In this document: piece by piece, positions 9,393 to 20,164 of the stretch
Position numbering within the stretch: the first letter of the stretch is position 1
Layout of the letters: every line of letters begins with the position of its first letter
Origin: Streptomyces sp. XD-27
GTDB lineage: Bacteria; Actinomycetota; Actinomycetes; Streptomycetales; Streptomycetaceae
Length of the DNA stretch: 64,000 bases
Reading direction: 5' to 3'
Assembly (NCBI RefSeq): GCF_030553055.1
Contig: NZ_CP130713.1
Coordinates: forward strand, 5,270,001-5,334,000
Position numbers and translations under genes: made by a program
The notes under the pieces: model-generated
The model's database searches: none
Told to the model about the DNA's origin: nothing
The model's input: only the letters and a program-made list of their open reading frames with translations

Positions 9393-9425
9393 CCGGTCAC
9401 CGCGAATCCCGGCGGCGGAGCCCGG

Positions 9426-10214
9426 TCACGGTGCGCCGCGGCGGCGGATCTTGTCGCCCAGCCAGACCAGCGGGTCGTACTTGCGGTCCACCGCCCGCTC
9501 CTTGAGCGGGATCAGCGCGTTGTCCGTGATCCGGATGTGTTCCGGGCACACCTCGGTGCAGCACTTGGTGATGTTGCAGTAGCCCAGGCCGTGCTCCTCC
9601 TGCGCGCCACGCTTGCGGTCCAGGCCGGACTCGGCCGCCGCGTCCAGGGGGTGCATGTCCAGCTCGGCGATCCGCATCAGGAAGCGGGGCCCGGCGAACG
9701 CCGGCTTGTTGTCCTCGAAGTCCCGCACCACATGGCAGGTGTCCTGGCACAGGAAGCACTCGATGCACTTGCGGAACTCCTGCGAGCGCCCCACGTCCTC
9801 CTGCGCCATCCGGTACTCGCCCGGACCGAGGTCCGGCGGCGGCACGAACGACGGCACCTCGCGGGCCTTGGCGTAGTTGAACGACACGTCCGTCACCAGG
9901 TCCCGGACCACCGGGAAGGCCCGCAGCGGCGTGATGGTGACGGTCTCGTCGCGGGCGAACACCGACATCCGGGTCATGCACAGCAGCCGCGGCCGGCCGT
10001 TGATCTCGGCGCTGCACGAACCGCACTTGCCCGCCTTGCAGTTCCACCGCACCGCCAGGTCCGGGGCCTGGGTCGCCTGGAGCCGGTGGACGATGTCCAG
10101 GACCACCTCGCCCTCGTGCACCTCGACCCGGAAGTCCGCCAGGTCCCCGCCGTCGGCGTCGCCGCGCCACACCCGGAAGTGGGCCTCGTATCCAGGGGAA
10201 GTCGGCTCGCTCAC
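9426..10214 (-). CDS. sdhB: succinate dehydrogenase iron-sulfur subunit
   Basis: Electron-transfer subunit of complex II / fumarate reductase, 262 aa. Cysteine sets for three clusters are present: CKAGKCGSCS ... C (2Fe-2S), CIECFLCQDTC, and CNITKCCTEVCPEH (4Fe-4S and 3Fe-4S). Start GTG 10214 overlaps the sdhA stop by 4 nt (GTGA), so the two are translationally coupled. It is the last gene of the sdh operon and is followed by a hairpin. Confidence 0.94.
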   Translation of the reverse strand: MSEPTSPGYEAHFRVWRGDADGGDLADFRVEVHEGEVVLDIVHRLQATQAPDLAVRWNCKAGKCGSCSAEINGRPRLLCMTRMSVFARDETVTITPLRAFPVVRDLVTDVSFNYAKAREVPSFVPPPDLGPGEYRMAQEDVGRSQEFRKCIECFLCQDTCHVVRDFEDNKPAFAGPRFLMRIAELDMHPLDAAAESGLDRKRGAQEEHGLGYCNITKCCTEVCPEHIRITDNALIPLKERAVDRKYDPLVWLGDKIRRRGAP

Positions 10215-12145
10215 TGGCTCAGCTCCTCGTCCGTCAGGTACTTCACCAGCTCTTCCTTCTCGAACAGGGCCAGCAGGTCGGGGCGGATGGGCGGGGCCGT
10301 GGCCCGGGTGAGCCGGATCCGGCTCGGCCGTGCGTCCGCCGCGAGGTCCGCCGAGGGGTCGGCGAGCCGGCATTCCAGGACGATCGGGCGCCACTGCCGG
10401 TCCATCTGCGGGCAGTCGTCGCGGGTGTGCCCGCCGCGGCTCTCGGTGCGCTCCAGCGCCGCGCGCGCCACGCACTCGCTGACCAGCAGCATGTTCCGCA
10501 GATCGATCGCCAGGTGCCAGCCGGGGTTGAACTGGCGGTGTCCTTCGACCCCGGCGCGGCGCGCCCGTACCCGCAGGTCGGCGAGGCGGCGCAGCGCCTC
10601 CTCCATCTCCTCGGCCCGCCGGATGATGCCGACCAGGTCGTTCATCGACTGCTGGAGCTCCTGGTGGAGCGTGTACGGGTTCTCCGCGGGCTGGTCGGCG
10701 TCGCCGCCGGTCCCCGCGCCGAACGGGCGCAGTGCCTCGGCGCCCGCCCGCTCCACCTCCGCCTCGTCGGGCACGGGCCGGGCGCCCGCCGCCGTCCGGG
10801 CGGCGTACTGGGCCGCGTGCAGCCCGGCGCGCCGACCGAAGACCAGCAGGTCGGACAGGGAGTTCCCGCCGAGCCGGTTGGAGCCGTGCATGCCGCCGGC
10901 GACCTCGCCCGCGGCGAAGAGTCCGGGGACGCCGACCGCGGCCGCGGTGTCCGGCTCGACCTGCACGCCGCCCATGACGTAGTGGCAGGTCGGGCCGACC
11001 TCCATCGGCTCGGCGGTGATGTCGACGTCCGCCAGTTCCTTGAACTGGTGGTGCATGGACGGCAGCTTCCGCTTGATCACCTCGGCGGGCAGCCGGGTGG
11101 ACACATCGAGGAAGACGCCGCCGTGCGGGGAGCCGCGGCCCGCCTTCACCTCGGCGTTGATGGCGCGGGCGACCTCGTCGCGGGGCAGCAGCTCGGGCGG
11201 GCGGCGGGCCTGGTCCGGATGCTCGTACCAGCGGTCGCCCTCGTCCTCGGTCTCGGCGTACTTCTCCTTGAAGACGTCCGGGATGTAGTCGAACATGAAC
11301 CGCTTGCCGTCGCTGTTGCGCAGCACGCCGCCGTCGCCGCGGACGGACTCGGTGACGAGGATGCCCTTCACCGACGGGGGCCAGACCATGCCGGTGGGGT
11401 GGAACTGCACGAACTCCATGTTGATCAGCGACGCCCCGGCGAGCAGCGCCAGCGCGTGCCCGTCCCCGGTGTACTCCCAGGAGTTGGAGGTCACCTTGAA
11501 GGACTTGCCGATGCCGCCGGTGGCCAGCACCACGGCCGGGGCCTCGATGACGAAGAAGCGCCCGGACTCGCGCTCGTACCCGAAGACACCGGCGACCGCG
11601 CCGCCGGACTTGAGCACCCGGGTGACGGTGCACTCCTGGAAGACCTTGAGCCGGGCCTCGTAGTCGCCCAGCTCGGCGAAGTCCTGCTGCTGGAGAGAGA
11701 CGATCTTCTGCTGGAGGGTGCGGATCAGCTCCAGCCCGGTGCGGTCCCCGACGTGCGCCAGCCGCGGGTACTCGTGGCCGCCGAAGTTCCGCTGGGAGAT
11801 CCTCCCGTCCGGGGTGCGGTCGAACAGCGCGCCCCAGGTCTCCAGCTCCCAGACCCGGTCGGGTGCCTCCTGCGCGTGCAGCTCGGCCATCCGCCAGTTG
11901 TTGAGGAACTTGCCCCCGCGCATGGTGTCGCGGAAGTGGACCTGCCAGTTGTCGTTGCTGTTGACGTTGCCCATGCTGGCCGCGATGCCGCCCTCGGCCA
12001 TCACCGTATGGGCCTTGCCGAACAGCGACTTGCAGATGACGGCGCAGCGCAGGCCCTGCTCGCGGGCCTCGATGGCGGCGCGCAGGCCGGCGCCGCCCGC
12101 GCCGATCACCACGACGTCCCATGCCTGCCGGTCGACTCGCGTCAT
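10211..12145 (-). CDS. sdhA: succinate dehydrogenase / fumarate reductase flavoprotein subunit
   Basis: Catalytic FAD subunit, 644 aa, oxidising succinate to fumarate. The dinucleotide fold is at residues 10-32 (DVVVIGAGGAGLRAA). His46 in KAHTVMAEGG is in the position of the covalent flavin link. VQFHPTGM and HGSNRLGGNSL are the conserved active-site and FAD blocks. ATG 12145 overlaps the stop of the membrane-subunit gene by one base (TGATG). Length is normal. Confidence 0.94.
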   Translation of the reverse strand: MTRVDRQAWDVVVIGAGGAGLRAAIEAREQGLRCAVICKSLFGKAHTVMAEGGIAASMGNVNSNDNWQVHFRDTMRGGKFLNNWRMAELHAQEAPDRVWELETWGALFDRTPDGRISQRNFGGHEYPRLAHVGDRTGLELIRTLQQKIVSLQQQDFAELGDYEARLKVFQECTVTRVLKSGGAVAGVFGYERESGRFFVIEAPAVVLATGGIGKSFKVTSNSWEYTGDGHALALLAGASLINMEFVQFHPTGMVWPPSVKGILVTESVRGDGGVLRNSDGKRFMFDYIPDVFKEKYAETEDEGDRWYEHPDQARRPPELLPRDEVARAINAEVKAGRGSPHGGVFLDVSTRLPAEVIKRKLPSMHHQFKELADVDITAEPMEVGPTCHYVMGGVQVEPDTAAAVGVPGLFAAGEVAGGMHGSNRLGGNSLSDLLVFGRRAGLHAAQYAARTAAGARPVPDEAEVERAGAEALRPFGAGTGGDADQPAENPYTLHQELQQSMNDLVGIIRRAEEMEEALRRLADLRVRARRAGVEGHRQFNPGWHLAIDLRNMLLVSECVARAALERTESRGGHTRDDCPQMDRQWRPIVLECRLADPSADLAADARPSRIRLTRATAPPIRPDLLALFEKEELVKYLTDEELSQ

Positions 12146-12972
12146 CAGAAGAACCTCGGATCGTCGAAGGCACCGGTGGCCAGGAGGTAGACGTAGAAGT
12201 CGGCGAGGGCGACGCTGACCAGGGAGAACCAGGCCAGCTTCGCGTGCCGGGCGTTGAGCGCGCCGACCCAGCCCCACAGCCGGTAGCGCACCGGGTGCTT
12301 GGAGAAGTGCTTGAGCCGTCCGCCGACGATGTGCCGGCAGGAGTGGCAGGAGAGGGTGTACGCCCAGATCAGGGCGATGTTGACGACGAAGACCACGGTG
12401 CCGAGGCCCATGTGGCCCCAGCCGTAGGTCTCGTCCCGGAAGGCGAGCACCGTGTCGTACGTGAGGATCCCGGCGACCAGCAGCGCCGCGTAGAAGAAGT
12501 AGCGGTGGCTGTTCTGCAGGATCAGCGGGAAGCGGGTCTCGCCGGTGTAGCGGGCGCGCGGCTCGGGCACGGCGCAGGCGGGTGGCGAGGACCAGAAGCC
12601 GCGGTAGTAGGCCTTGCGGTAGTAGTAGCAGGTCAGCCGGAAGCCGAGCGGGAAGATCAGGATCAGCAGCGCGGGGGACAGGCCCCACCAGCTGCCGAAG
12701 ACGTCCCAGTTGGGGCCGGAGCGCATCGGCTCGCAGCGGTCGGCCAGGCAGGGGGAGTAGAACGGCGAGACGTACGGCGCCGCGTAGTAGTCGGCGTCGG
12801 CGAAGGCCCGCCAGGTGGAGTAGACGATGAACGCGAGCAGTCCGGCGGCGGTGCCGGCGGGCGCCAGCCACCAGCGGTCGGTGCGCAGATGGCGGGCGGG
12901 GATGGCGGCACGCGTCGGATCGTGCACGCCATGTGATCGCGGATGGGCTCGGGGGTCGGTACCAGTGGCCAA
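12145..12972 (-). CDS. succinate dehydrogenase membrane anchor, single-subunit type
   Basis: Membrane subunit, 275 aa, with about five hydrophobic segments (GTAAGLLAFIVYSTW, LSPALLILIFPLGF, YFFYAALLVAGIL, VVFVVNIALIWAY, AWFSLVSVALADFYVYLL). Several histidines lie near the helices (NSHRYF, LSCHSCRHI, HFSKHP) and are candidates for haem or quinone sites. A large single anchor in place of separate SdhC and SdhD marks the less common actinobacterial complex II type. Start is TTG 12972 with GGAG 6 nt upstream. It is the first gene of the membrane-flavoprotein-FeS operon. Confidence 0.88.
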   Translation of the reverse strand: MATGTDPRAHPRSHGVHDPTRAAIPARHLRTDRWWLAPAGTAAGLLAFIVYSTWRAFADADYYAAPYVSPFYSPCLADRCEPMRSGPNWDVFGSWWGLSPALLILIFPLGFRLTCYYYRKAYYRGFWSSPPACAVPEPRARYTGETRFPLILQNSHRYFFYAALLVAGILTYDTVLAFRDETYGWGHMGLGTVVFVVNIALIWAYTLSCHSCRHIVGGRLKHFSKHPVRYRLWGWVGALNARHAKLAWFSLVSVALADFYVYLLATGAFDDPRFF

Positions 12973-13009
12973 GGCGGACTCCGCGGTGGTGTGAGGAGGA
13001 GGGCCGGGG

Positions 13010-13026
13010 CTGGGGCGGAGCCCCAG
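13010..13026 (-). terminator. short hairpin after hypothetical gene
   Basis: A 7-bp stem, CTGGGGC / GCCCCAG, with loop GGA lies between the stop of the upstream minus-strand gene (13059) and the sdh operon start. It could be a weak terminator or attenuator. Confidence 0.4.
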
Positions 13027-13058
13027 TCACAGAAGAGAACTGGGGTCCGGCTCCGGCG

Positions 13059-13340
13059 TTACGGGGCGCGCCGGTCCCGCGCGCCCAGCCCCTCGTCGTC
13101 CGCGTCCGCCCACAGCGCGCTGTCGTACGGCGTGTCGGGGATCGTCAGCAGCTCCCGGCGCGGCTTCTCGGCGGGCGCGGACTCGCGCAGCAGGGCGAGG
13201 CTCTCCCGCAGATGGTGGCTGTCGGAGCGGATCCGCTTGATATCCAGACCGCCGCCGACCTGCTGCTCCAGTCGGACGATCGCGCGGTCCAGGTCGTCGA
13301 GGCAGCGCTGAGCTGCCGTCAAGTCGTCGGTTACGGACAT
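13059..13340 (-). CDS. hypothetical small acidic protein
   Basis: I do not recognise this 93-residue protein. Residues about 3-35 form an amphipathic, probably coiled-coil helix (TAAQRCLDDLDRAIVRLEQQ), and a second helix lies near 40-60. It has no signal peptide or membrane segment. ATG 13340 has GAGGGCAAG just upstream. It lies on the same strand as the sdh operon but is separated from it by a hairpin, so co-transcription is uncertain. Confidence 0.7.
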   Translation of the reverse strand: MSVTDDLTAAQRCLDDLDRAIVRLEQQVGGGLDIKRIRSDSHHLRESLALLRESAPAEKPRRELLTIPDTPYDSALWADADDEGLGARDRRAP

Positions 13341-13683
13341 GGCTTGCCCTCACTTCTGCGGTAGCGCTTCTGCGGTTGCGGGCGGCGACGCTCATGCGAC
13401 AGAGAGTGTCGCGCGGTGCCGTGGGGTTGGGAAGGGGATCTGTCGCGATTGCGGCAAGCACCGGACGGTACGCGCCGCCACGCGCCGGGGCGCGCGCGCC
13501 GAAGCCGGTTTCGTCCGTACGGAAGCCAGATTGGTCCGTCCAGGTGGCCTCGGTTCCGTCGCCGCCGTGTCGGCGTGCCGCCGGGTGAGCCATCGCTTTC
13601 AGTGTGGGGGCAGTATATGCGATCAGCGGCAAAAGTGGACAAAAGCGCACAAGTGTGTCATCGCGCACCCGGAGGTACGACCC
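13341..13683. other. 343-bp divergent intergenic region
   Basis: No credible gene. It separates the minus-strand small hypothetical from the plus-strand peptide-binding lipoprotein. The right part is AT-richer and contains a 10-bp near-repeat, AAAAGTGGAC / AAAAGCGCAC (13631-13650), beside AGTATATGCG. GGAGG at 13671-13675 is the ribosome site for the lipoprotein gene. Confidence 0.6.
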
Positions 13684-15770
13684 ATGCCCAACGCCACGCG
13701 ACGCCGTACCGCGCTGCTCGCCGTGGGGGTGCTGCTCCCGGTGCCCGTACTCGCCGGATGCGGAGCCGACGAGCCCGACGCCAAGCCGGTGGCCGCCGTC
13801 CGGGACGTCGCGCCGGCCCCGCGCGCCAAGCTGCGCGACGGGGGGACGCTGCGCTGGGCGCTGGACGCCGCGCCCGCCACCTTCAACGCCTTCCAGGCCG
13901 ACGCCGACGCCGGGACCGAGCGGATCACGGGCGCCGTGCTGCCCTCGCTGTTCACGCTCGACGGCCAGGGCAGGCCGCACCGCAACCCCGACTACCTGCG
14001 CTCCGCCGAGATCGTCCGGCGGGCGCCGAAGCAGGTCGTGGTCTACCGGCTGAACCCCGACGCGGTCTGGAGCGACGGCCGCCGGATCGGCGTGGCGGAC
14101 TTCACCGCCCAGTGGAAGGCCCTGCGCGGCGCCGACAACCGGTTCTGGACCGCGCGCAACGCCGGGTACGACCGCATCGCGAAGATCGAGGCGGGCGGGA
14201 AGGAGGGCGAGGTCAAGGTCACCTTCGCCAAGCCGTACGCCGACTGGGCCTCGCTGTTCACCCCGCTGTACCCGCGCTCGGTCATGGGCAGCCCCACCGG
14301 CTTCAACGACCGGGCCCGCAAGGAGCTCAAGGTCACCGCCGGACCGTTCCGGATCCGGACCAAGGCCGCGAAGGCCGTCACCCTCGACCGGAACCCGCGC
14401 TGGTGGGGTGACCGGGCCCGGCTGGACCGCATCGCCTTCCAGGCCGTCCCGCGCGACCGGCGCGCCGCCGCCCTCGCCGCAGGCCGGCTGGACCTGGCCG
14501 AGACCGACGCGGCCACCGCCGCCCGGATCCTGGAGGCGGGCGGCGCAGGGGACCAGGACTCCGGCCGGAAGTCCGCGGCCGCGCTGCGCGCCTGGGCCGG
14601 GCGGAACGGCTCCCCGAGCATGCGCGCCGAGTACGCCAAGGAGCGCGACGAGCTCGCGGCGCTGCGCAGGCTGACCGTACGCAAGGCGCTGGAGCCCGCG
14701 TACACCCAGCTCGCCCTCAACGGCACCGAAGGGCCGCTCGCCGACGAGCGCGTCCGCCGCGCCGTGGCGGGCGCCATCGACCGCGAGAAACTGGCGAAGG
14801 CGGTGCTGGCGCCCCTGGGCCTGCCCCCGAGCCGCTCGGCAGCCATCTGCTGATGCGGACGCAGACCGGCTACCGCGACGGCAGCGGCGCCTTGGGCGAC
14901 CGGAACCCGCAGGCCGCGCAGGCGGCACTCGCCGAGGCGGGCTGGCAGGAGGGCGGCACGAAGCCGATCCCGGACGCGGAACGCCGCCGGCAGGCGAAGT
15001 CGGAGGCCAAGCGGGAGGCGAAGCCGGAGGCCGGGCAGCAGGCCGGAGCGGAAGCGAAGCATGAGGCCGGGCAGGAGGCCGGGCAGCGGCAGGAAGCCGG
15101 CCGGGCTCCGGAAACCGGGCGGCACCCGGCAGCCGGGCCGCACGCGGAGGCCAAGCACCGCCCCGCCGCCGGACAGGGCCCGGACTCCGACGCGGCCCGC
15201 GAGCGCACCGGGCAGGCGGGTCCGCGGGAGACCCCCGTCCGCATCAAGAACGGCAAGCCGCTGACCCTGCGCTTCGTCCTGCCCGACGGCCCCGGTTCGG
15301 CCCCGCTGCGCGCCGTCGGCGACCGCATCGCGCGGATGCTGGCGGAGATCGGCGTCGGCACGGAGATCGTCAAGGTCCGGAACGCCAGCTACTTCAGCGA
15401 CCACATCGCCGCCGGCGAGTTCGACCTGGCCCTGTACTCCTGGCCCGCCACCGCGTTCCCGGCCACCGACGCCCGCCCCGTCTACGCCAAGCCGCAGCCC
15501 GCGGCCGACGGCTCCCTGGTGGTGGAGCAGAACTACAGCCGGGTCGGTACGGACCAGATCGACCAGCTCTTCGAGAAGGCGGCCGCCGAGCTGGACGAGG
15601 GCGCGGCGCGCGGCCTCGTCGGCAGCGCGGACGCCAGGATCTGGGCGGCGGCGGGCTCCATCCCGCTCTACCAGCGCCCCGAGCTGGTCGCGGCGAAGAA
15701 GTCCCTGGCCAACGCGGGCGCCTTCGGCTTCGGAACCCCCCGCTACCAGGACATCGGCTTCCGCAAGTAG
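13684..15770 (+). pseudogene. orphan ABC peptide-binding lipoprotein (SBP family 5), frame-disrupted
   Basis: Extracellular solute-binding protein with lipobox VLAGC (Cys26). The first part (to about residue 385) is a typical family 5 fold (GGTLRWALDAAPATFN, DFTAQWKALRG). The frame stops at 14853 but continues in the next frame as LLMRTQTGYRDGSGALGDRN to 15770. The break is the C5 run 14824-14828; one extra C gives a continuous 695-aa protein. Between the halves, at about 14990-15235, lies a charged low-complexity insert rich in Glu, Ala, Gln, Gly and Lys that is unusual in this family. No permease or ATPase genes are adjacent. I judge a sequencing indel more likely than true loss. Confidence 0.8.
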
Positions 15771-15991
15771 CCCCTCGCAGCCGTCCCTCGTAGCCGTCTT
15801 CATGGCCCCTGACCAGCGCAGACGGGGAACGGCGGACCGGCAGGTCACCGAGGTCACATCCGCCGGGCGAACCACTCGCCCGGCGGCCCCGTACCATGGG
15901 GTGAGGCCGTGGCGTGTCCAGCCCGGCAGGGCCCGCGTACGAGGCAACGTACGCGCAAGCCGTCCACTATCCCGGGAGAAGCGCCGCTCGT

Positions 15992-17899
<1,908 letters not shown>

Positions 17900-17959
17900 T
17901 GCCTTAAGTCGGCGAGGCGCCGCCTGACCTTGCCTCGCCGGCCTGCTACGTAGCGCGAC

Positions 17960-17997
17960 GGCCCGGACTTCTCCGATTCCAGCGGAGGGTCCGGGCC
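17960..17997 (+). terminator. typA terminator
   Basis: Stem GGCCCGGAC (17960-17968) pairs with GTCCGGGCC (17989-17997). The inner arms CTCCG / CGGAG can also pair. It sits about 60 bp after the typA stop and is followed by TTCGTC. Confidence 0.75.
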
Positions 17998-18212
17998 TTC
18001 GTCATGTCAGGAAACTGCCAGTCAATCGGATATTCACGAACGACCGTCCGCATACCGGCGAGCCGCATCCGGATGATGCGTTAACAGTCCGTTTCGCGTG
18101 CGTCTGTCTGGGGCGGCTTTGTCCGGATATCGACGCTCCGCGCGTAGATGATGTGACCAAAGCGAGACTCTTTAAGTGTGGTTTATGGGCCTGAGGTGCT
18201 CAATCATGGGGT

Positions 18213-18233
18213 CCATTGAGCTCGGGTCAATGG
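18213..18233. promoter_or_regulatory. inverted repeat upstream of opp1, possible operator
   Basis: Perfect 7-bp arms CCATTGA and TCAATGG are separated by 7 nt, about 130 bp before the opp1 binding-protein start. Position and size fit a repressor or activator site; no regulator is identifiable from the sequence alone. Confidence 0.35.
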
Positions 18234-18366
18234 GTCACGCGCTGTGGGGAGCGCTGGCCTACGAGCGAACTCGGGGGGTACCTGGTCTTCGCCGCTGTCA
18301 GGGGTGTCAGCGTGTTGCCCGGTGCCTCCTTCTCGTAGTGACAGTGACTCCTGAGGAGGCAAACCC

Positions 18367-20019
18367 ATGCGCGGTGCCAAGAGCGCCAAGTGGGTCGCGA
18401 TGGCTGCGGTTGTGGCGCTGGCCGCGACCGCTTGTGGCGGCGACGACAGCGGCAGCGGAAACAGCGACGCGGACATCAACAAGGGCACGGCGAACCCGGA
18501 GGGGATCGTCAAGGCCCAGCTGAGCGAGCCGCAGCACCCGCTGCAGCCGGCCAACGCCAAGGAAAGCCAGGGCTCCCGTGTCCTGCGCACCATCTTCGCG
18601 GGTCTGGTCGACTACGAGCCCAACAGCCCTGACGCCAAGCTGGTGAACGTCAACGCGGAGTCGGTCACGCCGAACAAGGACTCCTCGGTCTGGACGGTCA
18701 AGCTCAAGAAGGGCTGGAAGTTCCACGACGGCACCCCGGTCACCGCCAAGTCCTACGTGGACTCCTGGAACTGGTCGGCCAACGTCAAGAACGCCCAGAC
18801 CAACTCCAGCTGGTTCTCCGACATCAAGGGCTACGAGGACGTCCACCCGGAGAAGGGTGACCCGAAGTCCGACAAGATGTCCGGCCTGAAGGTCGTCAAC
18901 GACAACGAGTTCACGATCACGCTCAACAGCTCGGTGTCGTACTTCGCGTACAAGCTGGCCTACGACGTGTGGGCGCCGCTGCCGGCGGGCTTCTTCAAGG
19001 ACCCCAAGGGCTACGGTGAGAAGCCGGTCGGAAACGGTCCCTACGAGTTCAAGTCGTGGGACCACAACAAGCGGCTCGAGGTCCGCAAGTTCGACGGCTA
19101 CCAGGGTCCGAACAAGGCCAAGAACGGCGGCATCGACTTCATCAACTACACGAAGGCCGAAGCCGCCTACGCCGACCTGCGCTCGAACAACGTGGACTGG
19201 ATCGAGCTGGTCCCGTCGACCTCGCTCGCCAACTACAAGCAGGACCTCGGCGCCCGCGCCATCGACCAGGAGTACTCCGCGGTCCAGTCGATCGTCCCGG
19301 CCTTCTACACCAAGCAGTGGAAGGACATCGACCCCAAGGTCATCCAGGGCCTGTCGATGGCGATCAACCGTGAGGTCATCACCAAGACCGTGCTGCACGG
19401 CTCCCGCACCCCGGCGGACAGCTTCGTCGCCCGCGGCGTGCTGGGCCACAAGGCCGGCGCCCTCGGCGACATCGTCAAGTACGACCCGGCCAAGGCCAAG
19501 GAGCTCATCAAGCAGGGCGGCGGCGTCCCGGAGAACAAGATCTCCATCCAGTACAACGCCGACCTGGACCACAAGCCGTGGGTCGACGCCGTCTGCAACA
19601 GCATCAAGCAGGCCGTGAACGTGGACTGCGTCGGCGACCCGAAGCCGACCTTCCAGGCCGACCTCGACGCCCGTGACAAGCACCAGGTCAAGTCCATGTA
19701 CCGCGGTGGCTGGGTGCTCGACTACCCGGTCAACTCCAACTTCATGCGTGACCTGTACGGCTCCAAGGCCGCCGGTAACACCAGCGGTTACGCCAACGAG
19801 AAGTTCGACGAGCTCGCGGCCAAGGCCGACAAGGCTCCCACGCTCGACGAGACGGTGAAGCTCTACCAGGAGGCGGAGCAGATCCTGGTCAAGGACATGC
19901 CGGCCATCCCGCTCTGGTACTACAAGGTCAACAGCGGTCAGTCCACCAAGATCCTCGGGAAGATCCCGTACGGTCAGGACGGCGACCCGATCTTCGACCA
20001 GGTCCAGGTGAAGAAGTAA
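18367..20019 (+). CDS. opp1 peptide ABC transporter substrate-binding lipoprotein
   Basis: First gene of a five-gene oligopeptide importer, 550 aa. Signal peptide ends ATACGG, giving lipid-modified Cys23. Family 5 solute-binding features include GWKFHDGTPVTAKSYVDSW and KPVGNGPYEFKSW. It is exported and delivers peptides to the two permeases that follow. ATG 18367 is preceded by GAGGAGG. The opp2 binding protein (29518) is its clear paralogue. A stable hairpin directly after the gene may protect its mRNA and raise its level relative to the permeases. Confidence 0.94.
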   Translation: MRGAKSAKWVAMAAVVALAATACGGDDSGSGNSDADINKGTANPEGIVKAQLSEPQHPLQPANAKESQGSRVLRTIFAGLVDYEPNSPDAKLVNVNAESVTPNKDSSVWTVKLKKGWKFHDGTPVTAKSYVDSWNWSANVKNAQTNSSWFSDIKGYEDVHPEKGDPKSDKMSGLKVVNDNEFTITLNSSVSYFAYKLAYDVWAPLPAGFFKDPKGYGEKPVGNGPYEFKSWDHNKRLEVRKFDGYQGPNKAKNGGIDFINYTKAEAAYADLRSNNVDWIELVPSTSLANYKQDLGARAIDQEYSAVQSIVPAFYTKQWKDIDPKVIQGLSMAINREVITKTVLHGSRTPADSFVARGVLGHKAGALGDIVKYDPAKAKELIKQGGGVPENKISIQYNADLDHKPWVDAVCNSIKQAVNVDCVGDPKPTFQADLDARDKHQVKSMYRGGWVLDYPVNSNFMRDLYGSKAAGNTSGYANEKFDELAAKADKAPTLDETVKLYQEAEQILVKDMPAIPLWYYKVNSGQSTKILGKIPYGQDGDPIFDQVQVKK

Positions 20020-20034
20020 GCATCGGGACAGCTT

Positions 20035-20074
20035 GCCGGTGCCGCCGTTCCGGACAACGGACGGCGGCACCGGC
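20035..20074 (+). promoter_or_regulatory. intercistronic hairpin after opp1 binding-protein gene
   Basis: GCCGGTGCCGCCG pairs with CGGCGGCACCGGC, and the stem continues with one bulge to a small loop (GACAA), giving roughly 16 paired bases. It lies 15 nt after the binding-protein stop and 90 nt before the permease start. Such hairpins in binding-protein-first ABC operons often limit transcription downstream or stabilise the upstream message. That role is inferred here. Confidence 0.7.
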
Positions 20075-20164
20075 TCGCGGGCGTAGGTCCGTACCGCCGC
20101 GCGCCCACCCTTGATGCGCGGATCGTACGCAGGCCGCCGCCGCCCCCAACGGCATGGAGGCATG

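Larger units (their letters stand above)
17900..18366. other. 467-bp intergenic region between typA and opp1
   Basis: No credible gene. It carries the typA terminator (17960-17997). Further right it becomes AT-richer (GACTCTTTAAGTGTGGTTTA, about 18165-18184), which is the most likely promoter zone for opp1. The inverted repeat at 18213-18233 and a long G-rich leader ending in GAGGAGG just before ATG 18367 complete the region. Confidence 0.65.
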
